Shown here: piece by piece, positions 26,263 to 34,437 of the stretch
How the letters are laid out: every line of letters starts with the position of its first letter
Position numbering within the stretch: the first letter of the stretch is position 1
IMG/VR virus record: IMGVR_UViG_3300032579_000009
Coordinates: 1 to 64,000 of that record
Direction: 5' to 3' (one strand)
Source: a virus
Length of the DNA: 64,000 nucleotides
Position numbers and translations under genes: made by a program
Notes under the pieces: generated by a model
Seen by the model: only the letters and a program-made list of their open reading frames with translations
The model's database searches: none
What the model was told of the DNA's origin: nothing

Positions 26263-28173
26263 ATGGCAATATCAGATCTTGTAACTTCCAAATCAGCTAC
26301 CAGCATAATAGAGGGTTTAAAAGCTACGCTGGCTACTCCAGCACCTAGTCTTACCCCTAGTACGTTTACAGCAATGATTGGTATCAATCAAGGATCTGCA
26401 CTACAACTAGCGGCGCCAGTTCAAGCTACAATGTCACAGCTGGCAAATATTGCAGCCAGTAATTCATCAGCTAATGTGCAGGCCGCGGCTGCACTGTCTA
26501 GTTTAACTAGTTTCCAATCTGGATTGGGATTTAGTGGCACTCCTAATCATGCCGCCTTTGGTGATTTCTTAAACCAAGCACAGGGCCACATAAAAAATGC
26601 AACAGATCTGCGCACCAGCACTGATTTTATGGCTAACATAAATTACAGTGATTTTGGTGCTGGCATCACTGACATGGGCAGTAGTGCAGATCGAGGTATG
26701 GTAAATCAGCTGGGCAGTCTAAGTGGTGCTGGCGCATCAATGTTGTCAACGGGCTCAATGTTTAATGGCATAAGTGTTAAGAGTTTTGGCACACCTAGCG
26801 GATTAGTAGAAGCATTAAACAATAATAAATTAGGGAATGCATCAGGCGTTAATGATTTATTAGCAAAAAATGGTGTGCCATTAGATGATCTTAACAACCC
26901 TGTTTACACAGATCAAATAAATCAAGTCATGGGCAGTGTTACTAATTCTGCCACAATTAACACAGCCGCAACACAATTTGGCATTACAGCCCCATATGGT
27001 GGATTACCATCATACAATGGTAGTGACAGTAGTTTGTATACCAATAATGCGTTTGCAGGTGGTGCACCTTCTTTAGGTTCTACCGTAGAAGGAACAGTAA
27101 CACAAGGATATAGTACAGCTAGCACAGCCTTTGGAGCCGCAGCCGCACCAGTAGTTGGTACAGGCGGTATACAGAGTCTTAAAGATCTCAGTGATCCTAG
27201 TAAACTAGCAAATCCAGCAGACACAGCAGGATTTTCTGGTGTTAGTGCGCTGACCACACATCTAAGTGATCTTGGTGCTGGGTCTGTTAAAGATGCTGGC
27301 CAAGCACCAGATCTATTTGGGCAAATACAGTCAGTGACAACACCTTTGCACTCAGCGGCCTTTCCAAGTCTAGGCGGGTTAATCAGTGATCATCAAAGTA
27401 TAATTGACAGCATGACAGGCACTGGTAGTGGACCCAAAGGTTTGCCTAGCATGACTGACTTTACTCAACATCTAGCAGGTGGGCCTAGCATTACCAGTTT
27501 CCTTCAAACAGTGGGCTCTAATGCATCAGCCGCTATATCAGCACTGACCGCATCAATAGCAACTGCTACAAGTCTTTTTACCAAAGCAGGTGTAGACTTT
27601 ACTGCACCTGTTAAAAATACCCTAGGCTCATCAATGAACTTTGCACAAAACCTACACAAGTTTGGTGCAGACAATAGCGGTAGCGGCATAGGTGATATAC
27701 TACATAACATGGCCAATACATCTACTCCCTACGGTGAAGCAATCAAGGCCAGCCTAGCAGAAGGTAAAAATAGTAGATTGCTGTCAGACAATGGTATTAG
27801 TCCGTTGACTACTACACCGCCACCTCCAGTTGGCAAGACATCAACTGTGAATTTTCCTATTACTGTTAGTAGAAGATTTGATCGTCCGCCAACAAGTACT
27901 ACAGGCAGCTATGTAACAGTAGAAGCAACAGCCACAGGTACTAATGCTTGGGAACAAACATGGAAAGTTATAAATGGAGAAACACCATCCAAAGCTGGTA
28001 AGCCACCATTTGCAGAATTATTCAGCGGCAGCTACGCTACACTACTTCTAGCAAGTGCGCAACAGTCGGGAGATGCTACCTCAACGGCTCCTCAAATTTA
28101 TGAAGCATTACCGCAAATGAAAGCGGAACTTACTAGTCAATTAAGTGGCGGAAGCCCTTCAGTAACAGGATAG
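26263..28173 (+). CDS. Large Ala/Ser/Gly-rich protein, probably structural
   Basis: This 636-residue low-complexity protein is rich in Ala, Ser, Gly, Thr and Asn with many short amphipathic segments (GSSADRGMVNQLGSLSGAG). No signal peptide or catalytic motif is present. A proline-rich hinge (TTPPPPVG) near residue 525 precedes a compact beta-like C-terminal domain. The composition fits a virion or injected protein. It lies 10 nt after the previous gene and 4 nt before the HExxH gene, so the three are co-transcribed. I do not recognise the family. Confidence 0.55.
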   Translation: MAISDLVTSKSATSIIEGLKATLATPAPSLTPSTFTAMIGINQGSALQLAAPVQATMSQLANIAASNSSANVQAAAALSSLTSFQSGLGFSGTPNHAAFGDFLNQAQGHIKNATDLRTSTDFMANINYSDFGAGITDMGSSADRGMVNQLGSLSGAGASMLSTGSMFNGISVKSFGTPSGLVEALNNNKLGNASGVNDLLAKNGVPLDDLNNPVYTDQINQVMGSVTNSATINTAATQFGITAPYGGLPSYNGSDSSLYTNNAFAGGAPSLGSTVEGTVTQGYSTASTAFGAAAAPVVGTGGIQSLKDLSDPSKLANPADTAGFSGVSALTTHLSDLGAGSVKDAGQAPDLFGQIQSVTTPLHSAAFPSLGGLISDHQSIIDSMTGTGSGPKGLPSMTDFTQHLAGGPSITSFLQTVGSNASAAISALTASIATATSLFTKAGVDFTAPVKNTLGSSMNFAQNLHKFGADNSGSGIGDILHNMANTSTPYGEAIKASLAEGKNSRLLSDNGISPLTTTPPPPVGKTSTVNFPITVSRRFDRPPTSTTGSYVTVEATATGTNAWEQTWKVINGETPSKAGKPPFAELFSGSYATLLLASAQQSGDATSTAPQIYEALPQMKAELTSQLSGGSPSVTG

Positions 28174-28177
28174 CGAT

Positions 28178-28885
28178 ATGTATCTAAATCCAACTGTAGA
28201 ATATAATCATCTTAGCGAATGGTTATCTACACTAGTTGGAGAGAAGATTACTCCTCGCAGTCTTGTTAAACGTCTAAGCAAACATCTAAACAAACATCAA
28301 CATCCTGTACGTGTGAAACTCTATACTGGTGCCAAAGGCGCACTAGAACCAGGCGAGTGGACTATTGGTGCAGAATACGATCCTGGCCTAGATGAAATCA
28401 AAAAGAAACAGTTTATCATAGATTTTATTCTTAATCACCCTAAGACTGCACCTATAACTATCTCAGCTGACATGGCTGATCAAATGGCTATAGATCTAGT
28501 AGAAACACTGATACATGAATATGAACATCAAAGACAGTTCCGCAGTCGTAGATATCGCTATCACAGAAATACCTACAAAAGCAATCATAAAGATCCTAAC
28601 AAACGTGCTGATCAAGAATATCTAGGTGATCCAGACGAAATAGATGCGTATGCGCAGAACATAGCTGCCAGACAATACCTAATGAAATATAAGTTAAATA
28701 TTACTAGCGCCAGTAAAATCAACAGTCCAGATTTAAATCAATATTACAAGGCATTTGGTAAAGATCACGAAGTAACTAAATTGTTACTAAAAAAAGTTAA
28801 AGCAAACGTAAAATACTTCAAGGAGAACGATAATGGCAAAAATCACAGACGGGCCTTCAAACGACCACAATCTAAACGTAAATGA
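28178..28885 (+). CDS. Putative zinc metallopeptidase-like protein (HExxH)
   Basis: This 235-residue protein has HEYEH at residues 113-117 in a helix (VETLIHEYEHQRQ), the zincin zinc-binding motif. The segment GDPDEIDAYAQNIA about 50 residues later carries a Glu/Asp that could be the third ligand. The protein is basic, especially at the C-terminus (RRAFKRPQSKRK). It may process virion proteins or act on the host envelope. It follows the large Ala/Ser-rich gene closely, so that protein is a candidate substrate, which is inference. Confidence 0.6.
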   Translation: MYLNPTVEYNHLSEWLSTLVGEKITPRSLVKRLSKHLNKHQHPVRVKLYTGAKGALEPGEWTIGAEYDPGLDEIKKKQFIIDFILNHPKTAPITISADMADQMAIDLVETLIHEYEHQRQFRSRRYRYHRNTYKSNHKDPNKRADQEYLGDPDEIDAYAQNIAARQYLMKYKLNITSASKINSPDLNQYYKAFGKDHEVTKLLLKKVKANVKYFKENDNGKNHRRAFKRPQSKRK

Positions 28886-29063
28886 TGATGTACTAGGTGA
28901 TATACAGCCAGAAGATTATGTGTTTGTTGTTGCGCAAGACGGACACTTAAAAGGCATAAGCATGCCAGAAGTTGATGTAGAAGCTACTACCAAAGTAGAA
29001 GAAATTTTTAAGTTCTTTATTAACCACGACAACGGTTACTTATCTAGTAGAACCATTCACTAA
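28833..29063 (+). CDS. Small acidic unknown protein
   Basis: This 76-residue protein overlaps the 3' end of the HExxH gene by 53 nt in another frame. Its ATG has a good ribosome site (AAGGAGAACGATA upstream). It is acidic and probably a small alpha/beta fold; I assign no function. It ends head-to-head with the last minus-strand gene, overlapping it by 4 nt. Confidence 0.55.
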   Translation: MAKITDGPSNDHNLNVNDDVLGDIQPEDYVFVVAQDGHLKGISMPEVDVEATTKVEEIFKFFINHDNGYLSSRTIH

Positions 29064-29287
29064 CACCAAGTCAATCTAAAATAAGTTGCATCTGCGGGAT
29101 CTTCAAAGCGGAAGGCAAATCCTTCCGTGCCACGCCACCCGTGCAGATGATAGCGGCCACCTGGAGCTGATTCTACCCAATCTAGTATAACAGGAGGTTT
29201 GTGAATTCCACTGTGCAACATAACTTCCCAGGTTATTACTACTTCTTCCCATTCTTCAGGCGGCGGCCACAATTTTAGCTCTATCAT
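29060..29287 (-). CDS. Small protein, distal member of the LRW-tail family
   Basis: This is a 75-residue protein, the last gene of the minus-strand operon. Its C-terminus FAFRFEDPADATYFRLTWC aligns with the ends of nine or ten other small genes here (consensus F..D..TAF.LRW), but with RLTW instead of LRW. There is no gene behind it, so the AGGTGG-type ribosome site that encodes RW elsewhere is not needed. The start overlaps the phosphoesterase stop (ATGA). Function unknown. Confidence 0.6.
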   Translation of the reverse strand: MIELKLWPPPEEWEEVVITWEVMLHSGIHKPPVILDWVESAPGGRYHLHGWRGTEGFAFRFEDPADATYFRLTWC

Positions 29288-30174
29288 ACCTCAATGTATT
29301 TTAGTTCAAAGTATCCAGCACGATTCTCATGATTGACATAGCCACGTGGGTTACACACCACACGTGTTTCACCTAAGACATAGTCAAAGTCCTCGTGTGT
29401 ATGACCATGACACCATAATTTAATCTGTGGACGATAAGCTATGAAGTCATCTAGGTTACTACGGAAGCCACCATTCATAATTGTGTCAGCTCGGTACTTA
29501 GCATGTACACTCTGCTCACTTGGACAGTGATGTGATACAACCACAAACTTTTGGTCAGCACGTTCTGCTACAACATGATTGATGTAGTCTAGGGCCTTGT
29601 TGTGGTCTTCTACTGCGTGTTCTGGTTTAAACTTACCAGCAGACTCTTTAATCTTATATGTAACTGTCTGTGTCTTAGCTACATCATCATAATGATACAA
29701 TGGCACTTTACGTTGTATCATATGATTGCTGTTATCTACACCGTGGAAGTCGTTCATTATGTGCGGCATTTCACGCAAGGTAACAGAATCACTACCATTC
29801 ATATCAGTCCAAACAGTAGCACCAATGATGGTAACATCATCTACAACTAATACGTCTTTTTCTAATATATGGACGTTTTCCAAATGACCTAAGGCATTTT
29901 TAAGAATACCATAGGTATATTTGAAGTCACCGTGATAGTGTTCGTGATTGCCCATGACGTAGACAACCTTGGGAAACTCCTTTGATATTTGTTCAAAGAA
30001 TGCCAAGTAACGTTCAGCACGACCGCGCTGTGCTTTTAAGTTACTGTTCATAAGTTCAATATCACGGGCCACACAGATGTCGCCAGCAAGTACAAGCACA
30101 TCTGCACTTTCTGTATTGTGTAGTTCTATTGTACCAAACTCTAAGTGTAGGTCACTACCCAATGCAATTTTCAT
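29284..30174 (-). CDS. Calcineurin-like metallophosphoesterase
   Basis: This 296-residue enzyme has the five blocks of the family in order: SDLHLEF (D-x-H), VLAGDI (GD), VMGNHEHYH (GNHE), VVSHHCP (H) and CHGHTHEDFD (GHxH). These bind two metal ions. Substrates could be a cyclic or dinucleotide, a nucleic acid end or a protein; sequence alone does not tell. It sits in the operon of tiny paralogous genes and ends in ATTGAGGTATGA, which serves as the ribosome site and start of the next gene. Confidence 0.9.
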   Translation of the reverse strand: MKIALGSDLHLEFGTIELHNTESADVLVLAGDICVARDIELMNSNLKAQRGRAERYLAFFEQISKEFPKVVYVMGNHEHYHGDFKYTYGILKNALGHLENVHILEKDVLVVDDVTIIGATVWTDMNGSDSVTLREMPHIMNDFHGVDNSNHMIQRKVPLYHYDDVAKTQTVTYKIKESAGKFKPEHAVEDHNKALDYINHVVAERADQKFVVVSHHCPSEQSVHAKYRADTIMNGGFRSNLDDFIAYRPQIKLWCHGHTHEDFDYVLGETRVVCNPRGYVNHENRAGYFELKYIEV

Positions 30175-30485
30175 TGTACCACCAATAACATCATTGTAAC
30201 ATCCTCTTCACGACATAGATATAAATGTCTGTAATACTTATTCTTTTTGCCATGTGCTGTACTATAGTCGTTGCTCCACACCTGGCGAGGAAGAAACCCG
30301 TCATTACCCCAGGTGTATTCTTTACCCCAGGTATTTTCGCACCATTTCATTACCGCCATCCAAATGTGCCATTTTTCACCTTGTGTGTCAAAGTCAATGC
30401 GATACCTAAAGCCACGATTGTAGCCTTTGTATCTGCCATCAAGTTTGACAACATTTGGTGATTTATAGTGCATTATTTTACTCAT
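30171..30485 (-). CDS. Small WCE-motif protein, paralog of the gene at 31647
   Basis: The frame extends to 30509, but the ATG at 30485 (MSKIMHYK) lies 6 nt after a TATAAT box and is preferred, giving 104 residues. AVMKWCENTWGKEYTWG parallels MMKWCEDTVGPGRPE in the protein encoded at 31647, so the two are paralogs. The C-terminus (REEDVTMMLLVVQ) keeps the D..T pattern but not LRW. The function is unknown. It has its own promoter inside the operon. Confidence 0.55.
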   Translation of the reverse strand: MSKIMHYKSPNVVKLDGRYKGYNRGFRYRIDFDTQGEKWHIWMAVMKWCENTWGKEYTWGNDGFLPRQVWSNDYSTAHGKKNKYYRHLYLCREEDVTMMLLVVQ

Positions 30486-30491
30486 ACTAAT

Positions 30492-30520
30492 ATTATACAC
30501 TAAACGCACTCAAAAGTCAA
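30492..30520 (-). promoter_or_regulatory. Internal sigma70-like promoter, minus strand
   Basis: Read on the minus strand, TTGACT (30515-30520) and TATAAT (30492-30497) are 17 nt apart. The ATG at 30485 is 6 nt beyond the -10 box. Confidence 0.7.
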
Positions 30521-30703
30521 TGCCAACATCACTTCAGCATGTGCGGTTATAGTTAAATAGCTATGGTCTATTTCATATTCATTTGGACAGTACTCTTCTA
30601 ACCAATTAATAAATTTTTTATAGTCATCAGCGTAGAGGTCCTCATAAGGACTCATTATGTAGATACTAGCACGATCACTGCCAGATATTTTCTTTAGATT
30701 CAT
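30500..30703 (-). CDS. Small protein, divergent LRW-tail family member
   Basis: This 67-residue protein starts at the ATG at 30703, which overlaps the previous stop as ATGA; a GTG at 30709 is also open. Its C-terminus (YLTITAHAEVMLALTFECV) is a weak match to the family consensus, and LRW is lost. The next gene has its own promoter, so no overlapping ribosome site is needed. Function unknown. Confidence 0.5.
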   Translation of the reverse strand: MNLKKISGSDRASIYIMSPYEDLYADDYKKFINWLEEYCPNEYEIDHSYLTITAHAEVMLALTFECV

Positions 30704-30933
30704 GACCACCTCAACTTTACCATGGTAGCATGTTCTTCTTTTAAACAGAGGAAATGGTATTCATACTTACCATTGACGATATATTCCATATCTTCGTAAA
30801 GAGTATTGATCTCATGGGCCTCTAACCAAGCATCAACTTCGTCCCTAAACGCAACTGCCGTTGAATACTCATAATAGTCACCACGGGCTGTGACTTTAAT
30901 ATAATGACTTGTTCCGTTGTAATAGTATGCCAT
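30700..30933 (-). CDS. Small LRW-tail family protein
   Basis: This 77-residue protein has a Tyr-rich N-terminus (MAYYYNGTSHYIKV) and ends in KEEHATMVKLRWS. The last codons TTG AGG TGG TCA TGA contain both a Shine-Dalgarno (GAGGTGG) and the ATG of the next gene. The start is ATG 30933, overlapping the preceding TAA by 1 nt. Function unknown. Confidence 0.55.
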   Translation of the reverse strand: MAYYYNGTSHYIKVTARGDYYEYSTAVAFRDEVDAWLEAHEINTLYEDMEYIVNGKYEYHFLCLKEEHATMVKLRWS

Positions 30934-31148
30934 TAACTCCACCTCAACAAGAACATAGTATATGCTTGTTTATTAGGAAAAACCAATTCATCCCAAGACC
31001 CCCACGGACTTCTAATAATTTTTACATTGTGTAATTGCTCAAAGGCATCTTTGTGTTGGTGTCGCTCTAGCCCAAATCCACCTTTGGCAATTACCACCTG
31101 ATTGGCATTACGAAACGCTGAGGGGATGTCACGTATTAGAACTTTCAT
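30933..31148 (-). CDS. Small LRW-tail family protein
   Basis: This 71-residue protein starts at ATG 31148 (MKVLIRDIPS), which overlaps the previous stop as CTATGA and is preceded by GAGGTGG. It ends with NKQAYTMFLLRWS, whose TTG AGG TGG codons serve the next gene. The N-terminal half looks alpha/beta. Function unknown. Confidence 0.55.
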   Translation of the reverse strand: MKVLIRDIPSAFRNANQVVIAKGGFGLERHQHKDAFEQLHNVKIIRSPWGSWDELVFPNKQAYTMFLLRWS

Positions 31149-31366
31149 AGCCACCTCAGACAAAAAGCAGTATAATCTTCTTCTTTAGCAAACACCACAC
31201 CTAGATATAGATAAAACTCATCCATGTGCCATCTACACACAGTGACACTACTATCCATGGCCATTAGCCAACCCGGTAGTTCGTCAGCAACAAAATATCC
31301 ATTATTTCGCTGGAAATGGCTTTCGATGCTGTCTAGTAATTCACCGTTGATTAGCGTTCTTTTCAT
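31145..31366 (-). CDS. Small LRW-tail family protein
   Basis: This is a 73-residue protein ending in AKEEDYTAFCLRWL; CTG AGG TGG CTA TGA holds the ribosome site and start of the next gene. Its own start (CAATGA) overlaps the upstream stop but has no clear Shine-Dalgarno, matching the upstream gene's non-LRW ending (TLKFQ). Function unknown. Confidence 0.55.
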   Translation of the reverse strand: MKRTLINGELLDSIESHFQRNNGYFVADELPGWLMAMDSSVTVCRWHMDEFYLYLGVVFAKEEDYTAFCLRWL

Positions 31367-31650
31367 TGGAATTTTAACGTAAATATTAAAAACTTTTGTT
31401 CATCTACAACAGTATACCCATTAATACCAATCATACCATTACCACCATGGTTAAATTGAAGTTCTACACCGTATTCATCTTTTAGCCAAGCGTAGAATTT
31501 ATCATTATCAACATTGTTAGGTGATATAGACTGCCAATAATGATTACTCTTTAATAAAAATTTATGAATACGATATAAATCAGCATCAGGATCAAATGCC
31601 GTATTGGCACGAGCCTCTGGTGTGCTATATAAATCATTTTGTGAAGTCAT
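31363..31650 (-). CDS. Small LRW-tail family protein, divergent end
   Basis: This 95-residue protein starts at ATG 31650 (MTSQND), preceded by GAGGTGG inside the previous gene. The C-terminus (VVDEQKFLIFTLKFQ) keeps the D....F.L pattern but has KFQ instead of RW. A helical N-terminal half with many Asn residues is visible. Function unknown. Confidence 0.5.
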   Translation of the reverse strand: MTSQNDLYSTPEARANTAFDPDADLYRIHKFLLKSNHYWQSISPNNVDNDKFYAWLKDEYGVELQFNHGGNGMIGINGYTVVDEQKFLIFTLKFQ

Positions 31651-31925
31651 AGCCACCTCAGGGCAAATGCTGTAGCATCATTGGCATGCTTAAAGTGAAA
31701 ATTATAATAACCATACCAATTAAATGTATACCAAACATCTTGGTCGTCTAACCAATTATGTCCAGGTTCTGGTCTGCCTGGGCCAACAGTATCTTCGCAC
31801 CACTTCATCATATTGTGATAACGCCAGCCATTGTCGCCAGTGACTTTGACCAAACGAACCGCATGCCACCCTTCGTTGAGTAGCTGATGTTCTGCTTGAT
31901 GTCTTTCTGCTGGTGCTGCTCTCAT
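31647..31925 (-). CDS. Small LRW-tail family protein with WCE motif
   Basis: This 92-residue protein contains YHNMMKWCEDTVGPG, shared with the gene at 30171, and a Trp/Tyr-rich second half. It ends in HANDATAFALRWL, the clearest form of the family tail. The CTG AGG TGG CTA TGA end overlaps the next start. Function unknown. Confidence 0.6.
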   Translation of the reverse strand: MRAAPAERHQAEHQLLNEGWHAVRLVKVTGDNGWRYHNMMKWCEDTVGPGRPEPGHNWLDDQDVWYTFNWYGYYNFHFKHANDATAFALRWL

Positions 31926-32170
31926 GCATACCTCATTAAAAATGCTGTTAGATCGTTTGGCGTACCAAAGCGTATATAATGTTTTTTGGCGTAATCCCCT
32001 CGCTTGTCTAATACAAGTTGATATTTGGCATTGTAGTCAGCTAACGCAGTATTGACATGATCCCATGTATAATATTGACCGTGTTCAGCAATAACAGTTA
32101 ATATAAAGTTATTCCAAACTTTAGTAGCTTCAATGTTGTCTTTAAGGTTTAAGTATAAATTTTCAGCCAT
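31922..32170 (-). CDS. Small LRW-tail family protein
   Basis: This 82-residue protein starts at ATG 32170, which overlaps the previous TAA by 1 nt after GAGGTGGGCA. It ends with GTPNDLTAFLMRYA; ATG AGG TAT still supplies a GAGGT ribosome site for the next ATGA start. Function unknown. Confidence 0.55.
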   Translation of the reverse strand: MAENLYLNLKDNIEATKVWNNFILTVIAEHGQYYTWDHVNTALADYNAKYQLVLDKRGDYAKKHYIRFGTPNDLTAFLMRYA

Positions 32171-32406
32171 TATGCCCACCTCAATAAAAACGCTGTCAGT
32201 TGTTCTTTGGTTTCTAATGCTATGGTCATGCCTTCTTGATGCATACGACCTCTAGGCAAATTTTCATCCATCCAAGTGTATATTTCTGACTCATGGTTAA
32301 GCCAATACCTAATGTCAGCAATGACAATATAGTGGTAAGGCATTTCGTGATCAAATGGCCCACTAGCAATAAACTTACGCCCATTGCCTCCGTCTAATAT
32401 ACTCAT
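32170..32406 (-). CDS. Small LRW-tail family protein
   Basis: This 78-residue protein starts at an ATGA overlap with the methyltransferase stop. It ends in ETKEQLTAFLLRWA, encoded by TTG AGG TGG GCA TAA with the next ATG overlapping. A central helix (EIYTWMDENL) is like those in its paralogs. Function unknown. Confidence 0.55.
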   Translation of the reverse strand: MSILDGGNGRKFIASGPFDHEMPYHYIVIADIRYWLNHESEIYTWMDENLPRGRMHQEGMTIALETKEQLTAFLLRWA

Positions 32407-33539
32407 TTAGTAAAAACGTAAACGCCTTCCCATTTTTCACGACCTTTGGTTTTGTCATTGCCTACACCTGGGCGAGTGTTCAACATCATCTTGATAGTGC
32501 GAGAATGTTTGAAGCCTAGTTTTTCAGCAGTAGCAATCCAGCGGTCAACTACCTTGTATTCTTTGTTGCCATAACTCTTATAGTCAGCGATGTTGGTGGC
32601 AAATACTCCATCACTGTTTAATCCTTTGTGAATATTTGACATAGTAGGCACTACATAACCATCAAACCATTCATCAAGTGTAGTAAACTGATTCATACAC
32701 TGTGTGGGTTCATCACTGTATTTTTCCAAGTTAAAATAAGGTGGACTACTAAATGCTAAGTCTATGTTCTCAGGAATGTATTCTTCACTGACTGCCTGCG
32801 CAATTCTAGGACGACTGAATCCAGACTTTTCTATTAGGGTGGCTAGGTAAACTAGATACTTGACAGTTTCAGTGTTGGGATCTATACACTCATAATCATG
32901 GCGCAGGTTGCCAGTGGCAATGCCCAACATACGACCACCATAGCCAGCTGAGTAGTCATAGACACGACCCCACAGCATATTACACAACTCATAGCTGACT
33001 GCACGAGCATTTAAGGGTTTGAAGTTCTGTATGTTCTCTCCTGTGACCAACTCAAGAGCTCTACGTAGTGCGGTAGGACTAACAAGATTATTACCATCCC
33101 TGTGCTCAAAACAAAGCCTAATGGCCCGCTCAAGTTTTCTATCATCATAAAAACGATCCTTTAAACTGTTACTGCCACGACCTTTGGGTTCAGCTGTCAT
33201 CATGTTAGGAAACAAGAAACGATTAACTGTCTGCCCACCATTGTTGCCTAGGCCTAACACACCTTTGTTAACTTGATTACCAGCGGTATTGGCCAGCTCT
33301 TTGATCTTGGCGATCAACCCCTGTTCAGTGAAGTAAACAATAGGTGTGATGTTTACACTGCGATAGATGTCAAATACTTCTTGTAAGCACACTTCAGGTT
33401 CTTGACTATAACGTTCTTTGGTGTAGGTTGCTAACTGTTCGTAGTGCGCTTCATAACAGGTAAATTCACCCAGGTCACTTAAGTTAGCTAGGGTAGCATA
33501 TTGTTCAACACCCCAGGTTTTATGTAGTTGATTAATCAA
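32403..33539 (-). CDS. SAM-dependent DNA methyltransferase (amino-MTase, SPPY motif)
   Basis: This 378-residue protein has DLAFSSPPYFN (motif IV, S-P-P-Y), typical of N6-adenine or N4-cytosine DNA methyltransferases, and YSAGYGGRMLGIATGN as motif I for SAM binding. An N-terminal 150-residue extension has no recognised domain. No restriction enzyme is adjacent, so an orphan role in protecting or marking phage DNA is likely. It is the second gene of the minus operon. The recognition site cannot be inferred. Confidence 0.8.
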   Translation of the reverse strand: MINQLHKTWGVEQYATLANLSDLGEFTCYEAHYEQLATYTKERYSQEPEVCLQEVFDIYRSVNITPIVYFTEQGLIAKIKELANTAGNQVNKGVLGLGNNGGQTVNRFLFPNMMTAEPKGRGSNSLKDRFYDDRKLERAIRLCFEHRDGNNLVSPTALRRALELVTGENIQNFKPLNARAVSYELCNMLWGRVYDYSAGYGGRMLGIATGNLRHDYECIDPNTETVKYLVYLATLIEKSGFSRPRIAQAVSEEYIPENIDLAFSSPPYFNLEKYSDEPTQCMNQFTTLDEWFDGYVVPTMSNIHKGLNSDGVFATNIADYKSYGNKEYKVVDRWIATAEKLGFKHSRTIKMMLNTRPGVGNDKTKGREKWEGVYVFTK

Positions 33540-33552
33540 TCTTTGCTCTTTC

Positions 33553-33870
33553 TCAATCTGTATTTTTGTCTGAATCTAGTAGTTTCTGCCACAGTTGCAT
33601 AGGATATTTTAAATAAAAATAAGTTAAAAATCGCTCAAGTTCACTGTGGCTAGTCCAATGCCAAGTATCGTAACTCATGCGTTTGACCCCCACACGACCT
33701 TCTAGTTCTTCTACTACATAGTCTATGATCTGTGTCCAACCTATAACACCCTCATCATCACCAAAGACCTTTTGGTTATAGCGTTCTTTAACAACCCCGG
33801 CAGGCAAGCTGATAAAGCCCTGTTCAGCTGTCATAGCCCAACATTTAGGTTTTTTGGTTATAGTAAACAT
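33553..33870 (-). CDS. Unknown small protein, first gene of the minus operon
   Basis: This 105-residue protein carries a WHWTSHSELERFLTYFYLKYP segment distantly like the tails of the small paralogs. The ATG lies 6 nt beyond a TATAAT box on the minus strand and lacks a Shine-Dalgarno. The methyltransferase gene follows after 13 nt. Function unknown. Confidence 0.55.
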   Translation of the reverse strand: MFTITKKPKCWAMTAEQGFISLPAGVVKERYNQKVFGDDEGVIGWTQIIDYVVEELEGRVGVKRMSYDTWHWTSHSELERFLTYFYLKYPMQLWQKLLDSDKNTD

Positions 33871-33876
33871 ACAAGT

Positions 33877-33893
33877 ATTATACAGTATTTAAG
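33877..33893 (-). promoter_or_regulatory. Promoter region of the minus operon
   Basis: On the minus strand TATAAT (33877-33882) sits 6 nt before the ATG at 33870. The nearest -35-like TTGACT (33905-33910) is 22 nt away, longer than usual. An overlapping CTTAAATA (33886-33893) could be a late element. Confidence 0.5.
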
Positions 33894-33918
33894 ATAAAAA
33901 AGCAAGTCAAAATTCCAC

Positions 33919-33947
33919 TTGACTCTTGGATATTTTGAGTGTATAAT
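33919..33947 (+). promoter_or_regulatory. Sigma70-like promoter
   Basis: TTGACT (33919-33924) and TATAAT (33942-33947) are 17 nt apart. They drive the gene at 33980, which has a normal leader with an AAGGAACC ribosome site. Confidence 0.7.
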
Positions 33948-33979
33948 GTTACACATGAACAATAAAAAAGGAACCACAG

Positions 33980-34189
33980 ATGATTTTTTCATTAGACCAT
34001 TTATTTCCTAAACGCAGGTTTGATCCCGCTAATCGTGACGACCTACTGGCTTATAAAAAGTATATGACCACAGGTGCTTGGGGCAAGGGCGGATGTCCAT
34101 TTAAACTTGAACAGGGCTGGACTAGTATTCCGCAGATGTGTACAGTTAAACTAGCTACTTGGGCAGTTAAAAACGCTATTAAACGATGA
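33980..34189 (+). CDS. Small unknown protein
   Basis: This 69-residue basic protein has a Trp/Gly/Cys central part (TTGAWGKGGCPFKLEQGW) and a helical end. The ATG follows AAAAAAGGAACC. Its stop overlaps the next start (ATGA). No family recognised. Confidence 0.55.
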   Translation: MIFSLDHLFPKRRFDPANRDDLLAYKKYMTTGAWGKGGCPFKLEQGWTSIPQMCTVKLATWAVKNAIKR

Positions 34190-34422
34190 AAGCTGTGGTA
34201 TTTGAATCTGAATACTGGCACAAGAAGTTGTGGCCCCGCATCATTGAAGAAAATGGTGCGGCTGTGCGTATATCCTGGGTGTGTCGTCAACGCCTAGGAT
34301 TTACAGTACGTGAACATACTTGGTATGAAGATGTAGATGGATTCCTAGATAGATTCACTGATATTCGTTTGGATTTCTACGACGAATCTTTGCGCACTAT
34401 GTTCTTACTCAAATACAAATAA
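34186..34422 (+). CDS. Small protein, forward-strand member of the LRW-tail family
   Basis: This 78-residue protein ends in DFYDESLRTMFLLKYK, parallel to the TMFLLRWS ending of the gene at 30933 on the other strand. LRW has become LKYK and no gene overlaps its end, consistent with the AGGTGG ribosome site no longer being required. It starts by ATGA overlap. Function unknown. Confidence 0.55.
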   Translation: MKAVVFESEYWHKKLWPRIIEENGAAVRISWVCRQRLGFTVREHTWYEDVDGFLDRFTDIRLDFYDESLRTMFLLKYK

Positions 34423-34425
34423 TTC

Positions 34426-34433
34426 CATAAATA
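34426..34433 (+). promoter_or_regulatory. T4-late-type promoter element, ATG 4 nt downstream
   Basis: CATAAATA ends 4 nt before the ATG at 34438. Confidence 0.6.
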
Positions 34434-34437
34434 CTGT

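Noticed and set aside
26263-28173. Tape-measure protein
   Set aside because: It is Ala/Ser/Gly-rich and disordered, without the long helices or hydrophobic patches expected, and it lies next to ribonucleotide reductase rather than tail genes.
32403-33539. Restriction-modification system
   Set aside because: Only a methyltransferase is present; none of the neighbours looks like a restriction enzyme.
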